Positions 25,372-38,700 of a DNA stretch of 64,000 nt are shown piece by piece. Source of the DNA: Panagrolaimus kolymaensis. Lineage: Eukaryota > Nematoda > Chromadorea > Rhabditida > Panagrolaimidae. The position numbers and the translations under genes are program-made. The notes beneath the pieces are model-generated. The model worked only from the letters and a program-made list of their open reading frames with translations. It did not search any database and was not told the origin of the DNA. Each line of letters begins with the position of its first letter. Position 1 is the stretch's first letter. The stretch lies in contig JAJQJQ010000067.1 in NCBI GenBank assembly GCA_028622995.1, positions 496,001-560,000 of the forward strand, written 5' to 3'.

Positions 25372-25988
25372 AGAAAAATTTATTAATTAATTTTAAATTA
25401 TGAGCTTGAATAAATAAATAATTTTTGTATTAAATTCATAAATGGAAAAGGAAATTGTTGGATCAAGATTTTTACCATTAAAAAGTAAAACTAAAAAAAA
25501 TAAGAAGCAAAAAATGCTTTTCTAATTGAATGAGGAAGAAACGTGTAATTTAAAAAATAAAATAAATTTTAGAAGTAACCATTTTCAATTTTCAATCTAA
25601 GATTTTTATTTAAATCTCATTCAATAAAAAAAGTTATTGGCGGCAGCTCTTTCTTACATTTGAACATCTTTGATTTTCTTGTATTGAAAAATAAGAAAAA
25701 TTGTTTTAAACCTTTTAATTACTTTTTTTGTTGCTTGTTTTTCGACAAAGTTTTAGGAATCATTGTGTTTATTCTTAAATGAACGAATAAATTTTAAATT
25801 TTCTCAAAAACTATCAGAATTTTTTAATGAAACCAAATAATATATTTAAAAATTAGAAGAAAAAAAAGATTTCAGTAAACTTTTTTTTAAATTTCAAATA
25901 TTGTTAATGAATTTGGATAATCACATTCAAGTAAATAAACTTTTTCAATTGAAATTCGGAAATTGAAAAGATATCATCCATCGCCTTC

Positions 25989-26280
25989 TCATAAAACGCT
26001 AACACCGCTGATAATTTTAATCGAAAAAAAATTCTTTTGAAATACAAATTTCACATAATCTTTTCGAATGAATTCACAAACAATTAACAAAGCAATGGGA
26101 TTGTATAAACTCGAAATATCATTGAAATGATTATAATATTTAAAAGCAAAAGCTTGTAAATCTAAATTATTTCCAATGAATGCTAAAATTATCATAATAT
26201 AATATGCGGTGAGAGCAATTTGAAAGATGAGCGTGATTATAGCTTGTCCAAGTAGAATTACATCTTGTTTTATTGTGGGA
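25989..26280 (-). pseudogene. Fragment of a 7TM chemoreceptor-like gene
   Basis: One minus-strand open stretch codes KQDVILLGQAIITLIFQIAL, a second hydrophobic helix, and NDISSLYNPIALLIVCEFIR followed by a basic tail and stop at 25989. This is the layout of TM6-TM7 of nematode serpentine receptors, with the S-x-x-N-P motif in TM7. I found no exon for TM1-TM5 in the 900 bp upstream, and the frame closes at a stop about 26290. It is therefore a truncated relic, or the last exon of a gene whose other exons I missed. Confidence 0.35.
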
Positions 26281-27155
26281 TTTAAATTTTAGAACCACTA
26301 TGTTTACTCTCTCGGGGTTTATATATATGGAAATACACCTACGTTTTTGTTTTATTTATTTTTATGTAGTTAGTTACTTACGTGGGACTTTTATAAATAA
26401 TTATAAGCTTCCAAATTTCACAAATTATTACTTTTGGAAATGTTAAAAGTTGAAAATTATTGAGTGTTATTTTTATTTTATAAAAAATGCAATTTTTGAT
26501 ATGATTATTAGCTTTAGATTTTTTGTAGCAAAAACTGAAGGAAAAACTTTGCAAAATTTATTCTTAGGTTCAAAGAAATAAAATTTGCAGAAAAAAAGCT
26601 ACAAAAAAGGAACGAAAAAAGAAGCAACAAATTTGGGCATCTTCCAAAAAAAAGAGCAATCAAAAAAAGTAAAAACAGATTTTCATATTTACAAAAATGG
26701 TTTGCGAAAAATTATTGTAATTAATGTGGAAACATTTGTTTAGATGCCTGTCTGAGAGAGAGAAAAAAATAATTCTTTTTTTTCGGTGCTTATTTTTTTC
26801 ATTCTTTATTTTTTATGAGCTTTACATTTTTTGTACCAAGCTTTATTATTACCAATAACTCAAACAACTTTTAATATATTACTTTGATGTCATTTTTTTC
26901 TCCTTCTTCATAAATAGCTTTTGGCGCCAGCAATTACCAAAAACAAATTCCACAAAAAAATCATTCTAAACAATATTTATTTTTTTGTCTTTTGAAACTA
27001 ATAATGGGCATCATTATCTTGTCATCCATAAAAGTAGTTTCTTGTTAATATAAAACAGAGGAGTCTTCTTTGCTATTTGCTTACATTTTTTAAAATTCAA
27101 ATTTTGCGTTTTTTTAAAATAAATATCTTTTAATAAATTCATCTTTTTATTTTAC

Positions 27156-27157
27156 AG
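27156..27157 (+). other. Probable trans-splice acceptor of cat-2
   Basis: TTTTTATTTTACAG precedes the cat-2 start by about 40 bp with no obvious upstream donor or exon. In nematodes this position usually takes a spliced leader. It sets the likely 5' end of the mRNA, leaving ATG codons at 27172 and 27199 downstream. Confidence 0.35.
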
Positions 27158-27198
27158 GTTTAACTTATCAATTGATTAGTCTAGTTTTATTCCCAAAA

Positions 27199-29292
27199 AT
27201 GTCCTCCTCAATTTTTACCAGACGTGATAGTCTCGTTTATCAAGCAAGTTTTGAAAAGCAACAAAATGAAAAGCTTCGAAGACAAAATACTCTTCGAAAA
27301 CGAAAGGAACTCGGTCGACAAGTTTCATTTAAAGATGTCGTGGAAAAACTTAATGATGATGGACTTGAACTTATTCGTTCCATTCATGATGATTCTAAAG
27401 AAATGAAACTTAATTTGGTTATTAATGCTATTAGTGAGTTTTTGAATTTAGTGGTTTTCGATGGCTGTTTTTTAAAATTTGTTGAAAAAATCTTTACAAA
27501 ATTTGACACCCGAAAACTGAATTTTAACCTATTTTTAATTACCATAAATTTAAATTTAGGCGACAGTAAACAAGTTCTGATCGATTTAATCCAAAAATTA
27601 TCAGCAGCTGAAATTCCTTTGAATCATCTTGAAACTCGCCCAAATCAAGCTTTTCCAGGAGAATTGGAAATTTTAGCCCACATTGAAACAAAAAAATCAA
27701 ATTTAATGGAAGTTTTGGATCATTTAGTTGCGGATAAAATAGATCGCATTGAAATTAAACCCATTGAAAAAAGCGAGAAAGCGATGATCGGTGACAAAGA
27801 AATTTGGGTTCCCAAACATATTTCTGATCTTGATCAATGCCGACATGTTCTCGTTAAATATGAACCCACAGCGGATCCCAAACATCCAGTAAGTTTTGTT
27901 TTTTCCACTAAAAATTTTGAAAATGAACAAATTAAAGTTTAGAAATGTCTAATTTTTTAGGGATATGGGGATGATTATTATATTGGTCGAAGAGCAGAAT
28001 TAAATATCATTGCAAATAATTTTCGTTAGTAAGTAAATTTTAAAAAGGATAAAATGGAAATATTTTTGTCTTTGATTTTTTTTTATTTCAAATTAATTTA
28101 AACTTTTGGGTTTTTTTCTTTGGATTAAAAAAAGTGAATTTTGATATAAATACTTTTTTACAATTTTGGCACAAATTTTTTCGTGGAAACATGACAAAAA
28201 AAACGAGTGCAACAAAAAATATATATAATACTTTGATTTTTCCAGTGGCGATATAATTCCCGATATTGCTTATTTGCCATGGGAGCATGAAGTTTGGAAA
28301 ATTGCTTATTCCAAATTAAAAGAACTTCGTGAAACTCATACTTGTATGGAATATCGAAAAAATATTAAACAAATGGAAGACATTGGTTTAATTACTCCAG
28401 ATAAAATTCCATCTTTACAAGCCATCGATAAATATCTTCGAAGTAAGGGTTTTTTTCGTGAATCTTGAAACAAAAATTCTTTTTTGAACCTTGAAACAAA
28501 ATATTTGTTTTCGGAATCTTAAAAAGAAAAATAATTTTCGGAATTCTGAAACGAAATTTGTTTTTATGGAGTTTTTTAAGAAAAAAATTAAAGCTTTCTT
28601 TAATTTTAGGCAAAACTGGATTTCAACTTCGCCCATGTGGTGGCTTACTTTCAGCTCGAGACTTCCTTGCTTCACTTGCATTTCGAGTATTTCAAACAAC
28701 TTTATATATGCGACACCAATCCAAACCCAATCATTGCCCTGAACCGGATATCATTCATGAAATTCTTGGACATTGTGCAATGTTTGCTGATCCAATTGTA
28801 GCAGAATTTTCTCAAGAAATTGGATTAATGTCCATTGGAGCCACGGATGAACAAATTGAGCGATTAGCCACACTTTATTGGTTTACAATCGAATTTGGAC
28901 TTTGTGAAGAAATAGAAAATCAGGAAGGCGAAAAAAAGCTTAAAGCATTTGGTGCCGCACTTATTAGTGCATTTGGTGAACTTCAATTTTCTGTTTCTAA
29001 TGAACCCAAACATAAAATGTTTGACCCTGCCATTACAGCTCTTCAAAAATATGAGGATCTCGATTATCAACCTTTGTATTTTGTTTCCAAATCCATTGGA
29101 GATGCAATGAATAAACTTCGAGAATATGCAATGAGTTGGAATCGGCCGTTTATTAATGTTTATGATTCATATACTCAAACAGTAAATCAACTTAGCCATG
29201 AAGCCTATGCAAAAATTAGCATTAAAAATGTTAAAGAAAATATGAATCAGTTAAGCCAAATGATGGGAACTTGCAAGATTCAGAAAATTTAA
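27199..29292 (+). CDS. cat-2: Tyrosine 3-monooxygenase (tyrosine hydroxylase)
   Basis: Exons 27199-27433, 27560-27888, 27961-28028, 28246-28442, 28610-29292; 503 residues. An upstream in-frame Met at 27172 is possible. The basic N-terminus has RRQNTLRKRKELGRQVSF, a kinase-target-like stretch comparable to the regulatory segment of animal tyrosine hydroxylases. An ACT-type regulatory domain follows (residues about 70-145), then the catalytic domain. The GFQLRPCGGLLSARDFLASL run and LATLYWFTIEFGLC match tyrosine hydroxylase better than the Phe or Trp enzymes. Iron ligands are His326 and His331 in HEILGH and Glu371, with the expected 40-residue spacing. The C-terminal helix supports tetramer formation. 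Product: L-DOPA for dopamine synthesis, using tetrahydrobiopterin and oxygen. Oddity: after HEILGH the enzyme has CAMFADPIVAEF instead of the usual VPxLxDPxFAQF. Confidence 0.93.
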
Positions 29293-29520
29293 TAACATTT
29301 AAAAAATTTCTAACCCTTTTTTGCTTAAATTAATTATTAAACTTTATTTATTTTTTTAATTTTAATTTTAAAAATCAAAATTTTTGCTTTGCTTGTTTTT
29401 GGATTTAATTTGTATTTCATTTAAAAACATAAAATAAAATAAATGCAGCACAAAAATAAAGAAAATTGAAAATTAAAAAAAAAAAGAAACTTTTTATTTT
29501 ATTTATTTACAGTTTTTTTA

Positions 29521-31317
29521 TTATTGAAGAGTTTTTGAATGATATGCTATTACTGGAGTTTGTTGTTGTTGATGGCTTGGATTTGCAGCTCCTCGAAATG
29601 CTTTTTTGAATGCTTTGGAATAAATAATTGTGCATAAAGCGGTGTTGAATGCCGAGAGAGAAGTTACATATGGACCCACATAAACGGAAAGTGGTTTCGT
29701 AGTTAACTAAAAAAAGTTTTTTTAAAGATAAATATAAAATGATTATATTTCTTGGCAAGAGCACTGCATTCGTGGCTAGACCAACAGCCGCAAAAATTAT
29801 TTTTTTCATAAACTCACCGCTTCAAAAATTTGTCCCATAAAATTTGGAACTAAATCAAAAAAAGTCGTAGAAAAAATAATTATTAAAACAGTTTTGTTTA
29901 AATTTTTTCCTTTAATATTTGTAGTATTTTTCATTACAAATCTTATAAGAATCGCCAATATACATCCACAAACAAAATTGCAGCAAGTTATCGAAACTTT
30001 AATTATATATTGTTCAGATCTTGATTTCATTAAGCATGTAAAAAATCGACATGTTGTTATTCCATCTTTTTGCATTGCCATTATTAAATTATTTGCCCAA
30101 ACAGTTATTGCTAAAAAATTGGTAAAAAATTATTTTTAAAGCTTTTTTATGATGATTTTTTTTAAATTTATGGGGTGTTTATTAGCAGTAAAAAATAAAA
30201 TATGTATTTTTTTTTGTGCTTAGGATTTTTTTTTGAAAGTAAGGCTTTACTTGGAATACAACTTTATGGGAAAAGGAGACTTTATAAAAAAATAAAGTAA
30301 AAAGTTTTTTTAATTGAATGACAATTTTTAATATATATGTGATTGTCGTCGTCACACTTTTATATTAATTTCTCCAAAAATAAAAAAATTCTCAGAAATA
30401 ATTGTACAAACTTTTTGATTAAATAATTATATCGTAATTTTTCTTCAATTTTATAGAAAAGTTTTTATTAAGTATATTTTTTAATTATTACAATTATTTA
30501 TTTTTAGCAAAATAAAAACATAAAACAGACTTTTTTAATTTATCATTAAAGGTTTATTAAATATAAATTGCAGACTTGCAAAAAATAATCGGAAAATTAA
30601 ATAAAATTTAATAACTTAAAAAAAATTATGCATTGGACAACTTTTTAGTTTTTTATAAATAGAAATTTATTTAATTTTTAAAAGATACTGTAATTTCTGA
30701 CTAAATTTTTATTTTACAAATGCTATAAAAAAAATTGGACATCTGTAGAATGAAAAAAAAATTACATAAAAAAAGACGCTTGGATTTTTTTATATAATAT
30801 TTTTTTTGTCTAAAAACTTGTCACATTTTTTTTCATTTTACAAAAGTTAATATTTTTTGCTATAAATTTTGGCATTTTTTTCTTCTGTTTATCAAAACTC
30901 ACCCATGACACAAATAATACATAAAAGAATGATAAAGCATAAAAACTTTTTTTGTCTTGTAGAATATTTTAATGGAAAATAAACAGAAAAGCATCGATCC
31001 ACACACAACCAAAATTCCATCAAAGAATATAAATTCAATGACATAAAAGGTAAAAATCCCAAAAAGAATACAGCTTTGCTATCATAAATTACGGTATCAG
31101 GCCTCCAAAGTATCAGTAAATACCCGCAATTGAGGGAGCTCCAAATGCTCCAAATAAAAATATATAAAAAATACAGAGTTATCACGGGCGAAAGTTTAGT
31201 ACTTTTTTGAAATAAACTTTTCCCAAGAATAATGGATGAAGAAAAATACAAGGATACGAGTGATGAAACTAAAGTAAAAAGATGATGGATTCCAACGAGC
31301 AAAACAAAATAATCCAT
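29521..31317 (-). CDS. Seven-transmembrane chemoreceptor-like GPCR
   Basis: Exons (minus) 31317-30903, 30110-29818, 29706-29521; 297 residues, in phase. Seven hydrophobic segments can be placed: YFVLLVGIHHLFTLVSSL (1), VITLYFLYIFIWSIW (2), FLGFLPFMSLNLYSLMEFWL (3) ending in DRCFSVYFPLKY in the place of the DRY motif, CFIILLCIICVM joined to AITVWANN (4), VSITCCNFVCGCILAIL (5), VLIIIFSTTFFDLVP (6), GPYVTSLSAFNTALCTIIY (7). The basic tail ends in a Gln-rich stretch. It fits nematode serpentine receptors (srsx/srbc-like), but the subfamily is not certain. An extra upstream exon is possible because an acceptor-like TTTTTAG lies just before the Met. Its 3' end faces cat-2 with only 228 bp between stops. 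Confidence 0.75.
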
Positions 31318-33093
31318 TGCAGAGGCAAAATTTAAGTTTATGTTTCGCCTAAAAAATTTTTTATTAGTTTAAAAAAGTCAAAAAAATATTCACGGAAAAA
31401 AGACAAATTATTTAAAAAAAATTTATAAAGTAACTAAACTTTTTTCCCATTCTCAAACGACAGTAGTTTTAATTAAAAAAAAAAGTAAACTACTTAATTT
31501 TATTAAAAAAAGGGAAACGGTGGCTCTAACTATCTTCTAAAAATGTGGATAAAAAAAAGACCTGAGTCATTAAAACAAGTTGTTATATTTTTTATATTTA
31601 TACTATTTATTTACCTATCATATTTGAAAAAGGAAAAAATTAATTTACAATTTTTTTAAAAAGAAAATAAAAACAACCGAATCATAATTCTAATTCGTAA
31701 TTTTTATTTATGGATACGAGTAATTTTTTTAGGGCCGCTGTAAATTTAAAAAAAAAATTTGGAAAAAATTGTAGTAAATTTATTAACGCAAAAATGAAAT
31801 AAATTTTTACAAAGATCTCATAAAAAAATTTTTTTTTTTAATTTAAACTTGTGCCAACAACATTGAAGAAATTAACGCAACGCAAAAAGTTGCTTTATTT
31901 AATAAAAACATAAAGATTAAAATAAGTTTAATTAATTAATTATACCAAAAAAAAGGCCATCACTATAAAAAAGTGTTATACGTGACTTTCCACTTCCTTG
32001 AATAATTATTTAAAATTAATATTTATTCTAAATAAAATATTGCATACGCCAAATGCTTACTTTTTTGGCTCAGTGACCATAAAAAATAGAAAAATGCAAT
32101 GAACTAGAAACTCTTAAAAAACTTTACTAAATTTATTTTTTTGTATTTTGAAAAATGAAAGAAAAAAACCAGAATTAATTAATTAATAAATAACAAGTTT
32201 TTATATATATATTTTTTTTAATTTAACTTCTGATCTAGGGAAATTTTATTCCATTTAAAAAAAGAAACAAAAAAGAGAACTCTTCAAATCAAAAGAAATT
32301 TTAAAATATTTTTAAAACAAAGTTTCAGAGTCTAATAATCAGAGTTTACAATATTAAAAAAAGCTATTTTATAAAATTTTCTGCCTCAATAAAAAATTAA
32401 GTAAAACATTTACAAAAAATTTTGAAAAAAAAATTTAATGCATTAGAAAATTTCTGATATTGCTTTTCGAGTTTCATACAAAAATAAATTTTTTCAAAGA
32501 ACTTTTATTTGTAAAATTTGCTAATCTTTTTTAATAAATTATTTTAAAAAAACCGTTATTATTTCTTTTTCAATTTACTTTTTTTATCAAATAAATTTAA
32601 TGCGATCACATTTATTAATGACAGTTCTTTTTTTATTTTTCTTTCTCCAAAAAAAAAATCAAATACATACAAAACAACCTTAAACAGAGCACCATTTTTT
32701 TCTTTTTAATTTTAAATTTGACCCAAATTGTTTTTTCCTTTTTTTCTTTCTCCCGTTTTCCAAATAAAAAAGTTTTTACATCCATCGAAAATCGAGAACG
32801 ACGAAGGCAAGTGAAAAAAAAAAGATTTACAGGTAAAAAAGCGGGATTAAAAAAACTTTCTTTCATTCGTTTTTTGTTTTCGGGTGTTAATTATAATTTC
32901 AGGAGGCGTTTTTGATTTAAGAAAAAAAACGAAAAACCTGGTAACCTCATTTTCCATTTTCCAATTAAAAAGTGAAGGAAATTCGGTGATAATAAAAGGG
33001 AGAGTAAATTCTCCATTTTTTACATCTTCTTTTTTTGAAATCAAAGACTGTCTTTGAAAAAATAAGTGTTTTGTATTTCTGTGAAAAATAAAA
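31318..33093. other. Intergenic, extreme AT
   Basis: About 1.8 kb, nearly all A/T runs, between divergent receptor and collagen genes. Short open frames at 32633-33044 are not supported by composition or splice context. The collagen promoter is presumably at the right. Confidence 0.45.
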
Positions 33094-34392
33094 ATGGGTA
33101 AATATGAATTTTATTATAATCTTGCAATTGGAAGTTGTATTATTAGTGCTATTACAATTGTAACCATTTTAATGAGCGTTCCAATGCTTTATACTAAAAC
33201 ATCATGGGATCATATTGAATTTTCAGCTCGAAGTGAAATGTTTAAAGTGAGTCTTTTTTTCTTTCTAAAAAATTGCTTTGAAAATATGTTTCTGAATTAA
33301 AAATCCAAATTATTTTTCTAGGAAAAATCCAATGTAATTTGGGAAGCAATGCAATCCATTTTGAGAGGACAATTTCCATCGGTTCAATATTTCTCGCGTG
33401 CTGTTCGATCTCCTTCATGGGCGAAAGGCATTTGTTCGGGTTGCACTCAACTTGCATGTCCAACTGGGCCATCTGGAACGCCAGGAAATTCAGGGGATGA
33501 TGGAATTCCTGGAACACCAGGAAATACTGGTCCCGCTGGCGATGATGGATTAGATATTGAAATTGATGATGGAGCTTTGGAATATCCATGCGTTATTTGT
33601 CCCGGTGGTCCACCAGGGTTGAGAGGTCTTCAAGGTACATATTTAAATTTTTTTAGTTTAACTTTAAAGAAATTTTTTGAATGAAAATTCTTATTTTTTT
33701 AGGCGAACGTGGAACTGCTGGTTATCCAGGCCATCCTGGCATGCCTGGACCATCGGGCAATCAAGGACCTGAAGGCCCTCCTGGTGATTTAGGCGCAGCT
33801 GGTGGACCTGGATTAACTGGGGCATTAGGACCTGTTGGAGTACCAGGAGGTAAGCTACCAGCAAAAAAATTATTTTTAGTTTACTTTAAAAAATCGATAG
33901 TAACTAAAGTTGAACGATAATTTTAACACTTTTGATTACTCTTTTTGGCCACTAATGAAAGTAAAACATTTTTAACAATATTTTTCAAATTTTTGTTACT
34001 ATGTTTTTTTTACCATTTTTTCTTTCACAAAAACATTTTTTCTTTCAGGAACGGTATTTGCTGGAGTGGGATTAAAAGGACCTAAAGGCCCTCCAGGTCC
34101 AACCGGGCCCAAAGGGAGACCAGGAATTCAAGGGAAATCAACTCGAGATGCTGGATTACCTGGAAAATCAGGATCTCAAGGCCCACCTGGACCATCAGGT
34201 AATTCTGGACAAAATGGAGAACCCGGAGGATGGGGCCCACCCGGAGAGCCTGGTGTTCCAGCCCAAATGTGTCCATCCGATTGTGGAGTGGCACATATTT
34301 ATGTTCCTGCGATGCAAAGTGAAATAAAGCAACATCAAGCTGAAGAAGTTGAGCCTAGCGCTGGAGGAAATGAAAATGGATATCAACGTTAA
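33094..34392 (+). CDS. Cuticle collagen
   Basis: Exons 33094-33246, 33322-33634, 33703-33849, 34049-34392; 318 residues. The N-terminal membrane segment ([20 protein letters not shown]) and the following domain are the nematode cuticle collagen N-terminal domain, and FSRAVR offers a subtilisin-type processing site. Gly-X-Y blocks are flanked by Cys pairs: [10 protein letters not shown] before the first block, [10 protein letters not shown] in the middle and CPSDCG after the last. The blocks are broken by an acidic insert ([16 protein letters not shown]). The C-terminus is not Tyr-rich. The protein would be trimerised, secreted and cross-linked in the cuticle. Introns fall within Gly-X-Y blocks, in phase. 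Which subfamily it belongs to cannot be told here. Confidence 0.93.
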
Positions 34393-35770
34393 AATAAATC
34401 GTTGCTGCGACTTTATAAATATTACTGATTCATGATTTTTTCTTTTCAACATAATCAATCTGGTTCTCATTAATCAAGAAACACATAAATATAGAAAAGC
34501 ATAATATTTATTTATTAGAAAACAAAATAATTACATAAAATTCAAATAATAAAAAGTTTTAAAAATAAATAATAATCACTGCTTTTTTTATGTGTCTTAT
34601 AAAAAGCATATTATTTGAGAATCTTCAAATTTGTCTAAATCCTTTTAATTTTTTAAACCAAAAAAATTTAATTTTGATTCAACTTTTTTGCTTTATTTGG
34701 AGAAAAGAAATGGATGGTTTTGAACCCATTTTTTACTGTCGAAAATTAATGAGTCCAATCATAAAGTGTGCCACTTCGCAATGTTTCTCAACTTGTAACC
34801 GCCACAAGTGTCAGTTGCAATTTGCAAATTAAATATGCCTCTTTTTTAAAAAAAAAATTTAAACCAAACATCACTCTACCAACCAAAAAAAGGCGAAGAG
34901 GGACTTTCACAAACAATTTTAAGTCTCTTTTTTTACGAACACAAACATCTCATTTCTCGTCAAAATATATATTCCACAAATATCCCTTATATCTGAAACA
35001 AACCATAATTAGTTTCAATCATGGCATGAATAAAAATTAAACGAAAAATGGAAGAGACACATCTCTAAATTTTTTTGTTTGACGTCGCATACGTATTTTT
35101 ATGAGACTCCAATTTTTTTGCCTCTTTTAAAGGCCAAACAAATGAAGAAGAAAAAAATGGATGATATTCCTATATTTAGAAAGGCAAAAAGTCAAAGTCA
35201 CAAAAAAAGCTTGCTTTATTTTGTCATTGTTTTTGGTGGTGGCTGGTGGTGGTGTTGTTGTTGTCGATCTTTGCCTTATTGCTTGCCATCACAATCGTCG
35301 CCAATTCCAATTTGTTTCACAAACATATTTTACATACATACGTCGACGGAGGCGTGTTTTTTTTTTTCTTGAGAGTCATTTCAATTTTTTTTAAAGAAAA
35401 AGACTTTAAGGAAAAAAAATCGAAGAAGAAGGACTAGACTCCAAAAATAGGAAGGAAGCTTGTTGATTCATTTTTTTCTTCTTCCATTTTCATTTGCATG
35501 AATGAATATTATTTGCATCATTCATCATTATTTTGTGAATTCCAATAACTAAAATCCCACATTTCTTTTTTGTTTTGTAAAAGGTTTACAAACTTTCATT
35601 TTTTTCTTTTAACATAATATTTTTTTGTTTTGGTGGTTGCATGCTTCATATTTGAAAACGACCACATTGCTTCGTGGTGTGAAGATTGTTGGTTTTAAAA
35701 ATTGATTTACATATTCATTAAAAGTGAGAATATTAAATATTTTAAATATTAAAAAAACAAAGAAGAAATA
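34393..35770. other. Intergenic between collagen and phosphodiesterase genes
   Basis: About 1.4 kb. Several overlapping plus-strand open frames (34590-35437) have the composition of random AT-rich DNA with a GGTGGTGGTGTT microsatellite near 35240. No splice-joined model or domain was found. Confidence 0.4.
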
Positions 35771-38700
35771 ATGTTAAGAGGACGAGGTTCAATCAAATTG
35801 GTAAGTTAATAATTAATTATCCATTTTTAATTTTAAATAATTAATTCTAAATTTTTTCTGTTCTTAAAAATAATAAATGAAATCTTTTTAATTTCAAAAT
35901 TGTTTATTTTAATATTTTAGTTTCGATTTATTTTGGGATAAGACATTTTGTTTTGAAAACTAAAAATTATTTTTCTGATAGTCTAACGCCCTAATGAAAG
36001 TTGTTGAATTCAGAGAAAAGCTAAAAAAGAAAAGCATAAAATTATTTCCTCACATTCGTTCGTAGCCTTTTTTTCCTCCAATTTTTTGATTTATTTTTAG
36101 CTATAAAAAAAATATTAGACTCAAAAACCTTGTCCTTCCAAATATGTATGTTTATGCCTCCGCACTAACAGGTTTTTTTCATATTCATGTGTTTACGGTT
36201 ACGTAACTTTGAGTCCAAAATGAACTTTTCCCATTCGATTTCTTTCATTATGACCTTTTTTATATTTGATTTATATGCTTTTTCCTTAAAATATAATAAA
36301 ATAAATTAAAAAAATAAACGTGAAATCAGTAGTCTGTCGTCGTCGTCTGAACGTTTTTTATTTTATTTGGCAGCTTTGACTCTGATTTTTTTTGAGATCC
36401 TTATCTTTTTCTTATAAAAAAAACATTAAAATGAAAATGAGTATAAATAGAAAATAGTAAAAGCACCTCTCTTCTTTTTTTTCTTCTTTCCCATAATGAC
36501 TTTTCAACGGAAATAATAGTTGGCTGAGCTGTTGTTATTATTTTTTTTGGGATCGATTCCACATGACTGATAGAGTTGCTTCCTTTTGTACCAAAAATGC
36601 TGCATCTATTTTTGTTCACGATGAATATATTAAAGATGAGCTAGAAATCGTTGAGTTTTTTTCTTATGTTTTTGAATCACTTTTAGGGTAAAGAAGGGCT
36701 TTTTATTGCTTTACAAAAAAATTCGATTCAAGATTCCCGGTAATTAACAAAATATTATTGAATCCTTTTAGTTTTGTTTTGATTGTTTTTTGATTTTTTT
36801 TTGGAGTGGCATTATTCATCGAGATAATATTTCTTCAAAAATCAAGGGAGATAAATAAAAATTTAAGACAAAGGACTCACTAACATAAAAAAATTTGAGG
36901 AACAATTTAAAAACCGCTTAATCTCCATTTTTTTCAGGCTCGTGCAAAGCTTGCCCAAGCATCAAAAAAACAATTAATATTTTCAATTATTATTGCAATT
37001 CTCTCGATATCTTTATTGATAGTTGGTTTAGCATTTGTATGGAAATATAAAGAAGATATAGATAATATAGCATATTATAATAAACATGGTGAATGGCGGG
37101 ATACATGTAAAAAAGTTTGCAGTGCAACGTAAGTTTATTTTTTTTAAACATTTCTTTTTCTTTCTAACATTTGAGTTCTTAGATATGATGTTCCACCGCT
37201 AATATTAATATCGCTTGATGGATTTCGTGCGGATTATTTAGAGAGAAATATCACTCCTGCCATTGAGAGAATGATGCATTGTGGAACTTCAGCCCCATAT
37301 ATGTTCCCGAGTTTTCCAGCTTCCACATATCCAAATCATTACACTATGGTGACTGGCCTATATCCAGAATCACATGGAATTGTGGATAATAAATTTTTGG
37401 ATAGTCGAATGAAAAATGGCGTTTATTTAGGTGAAAATATTACTACCACAAAATTTGGTGATGAATTTCGATATACTCGAAAATTTGGCACTAAAGAATG
37501 GTATAAAGGCGAACCCGTAAGGTCCTTAATTTTATAACTACAAATTATGGCAAGATTTATAGATTTGGAATACGGTTAATTTTGCTGGAAAAAAGACTGG
37601 AACAGTAAGCAATTTTTTAAAGATGCATACTCTTTGACTTTTTGTTTACGAAAATATCAAAGGTTTTTCTGTAAAATGAAAGACTTTAATTAAATCAAAA
37701 AAATATTAGCCAACTTTGAATAATTATTATTACTGTAGTTTTTTTAGTTCTTTTGGCCTGGTTCCGAAGTAGAAATTCAAGGAAGTACTCCAACTTACAA
37801 AGCAACATTCAGCGATGTAGTTCCTTTCAGTCAACGTGTGGATACGGTTGGTTTTATTAATTTTCTCTCTCTTCAACTTTTCTATTTTGACTGATCTCTT
37901 TTTCTTGTTTTCAAACTCAACAAAGATAATGCTTAGTTATCGAAAGTAACCTTAATTCAAAAATGTGGATTAAAATAACAATGTTTTTTTCTTTGCAAAA
38001 CTAAGAAAACTTTCTTAATTTATTGATTCCAAGAAAAATATATAATATTAATTATTGATAACAATCATTCATGAAAGACTTTAAGAAGAAGGAAAAATAA
38101 TTCGAATCATTACACTTTTTCCATTTCATTTTATTTATTTTTTGGTGGTTTATTTCCCGCAAATACATTTTTTGTTTTTGTTTTTAACCTGAAGATGCTA
38201 AAGTTACATCCATACCCATAAGGAAGCATGCAACGGTAGATTGAGCCATACGTCGTTGTAAAATAGCTTTACCAAAAGCAGATAGATAACTTTCAGATGA
38301 ATGTTGTTGCATATCCATTAAATAAACGGTAATAAACATGGAAATCTGTAAAAAGTTTTTTGGATTTAGTTTCGGTTTGGATAGTTTAAAATTTGCTTAC
38401 GGGAGTTTTTTCTAAAATATTATTTTGAATCTCTGGTGGAATAAATTGTTTAGCATCATCAAGTTCGGGAGTGCACATTTCGGTTTCGATATCATAAAGA
38501 CCAGGTTGCATAACTTCGCATTTGCATGCTTCATTAATCGATTGATTGCCAGAATTGGAACGTTGTTCAGTAATGGAAATTCTTGAAGTTTGACTTTTCA
38601 TTTGTTTACAAAAATCGCAAAATACGCTAAAATATCGAATTTTGCAAAACTAAATCTTTTATTTTCAAGCTTTTAACAAACCATGATCCTTCAGTTTTAG

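Larger units (their letters stand above)
25372..27198. other. Intergenic containing a receptor fragment
   Basis: About 1.8 kb between astacin and tyrosine hydroxylase, AT-rich. The only coding-like stretch is a minus-strand 7TM receptor fragment at 25989-26280, listed separately. The 26700-27150 part is presumably regulatory for cat-2, with no motif I can assign. Confidence 0.4.

Noticed and set aside
34590..35437. Plus-strand open frames between collagen and phosphodiesterase
   Set aside because: They overlap in several frames, follow microsatellites and cannot be joined into a model.
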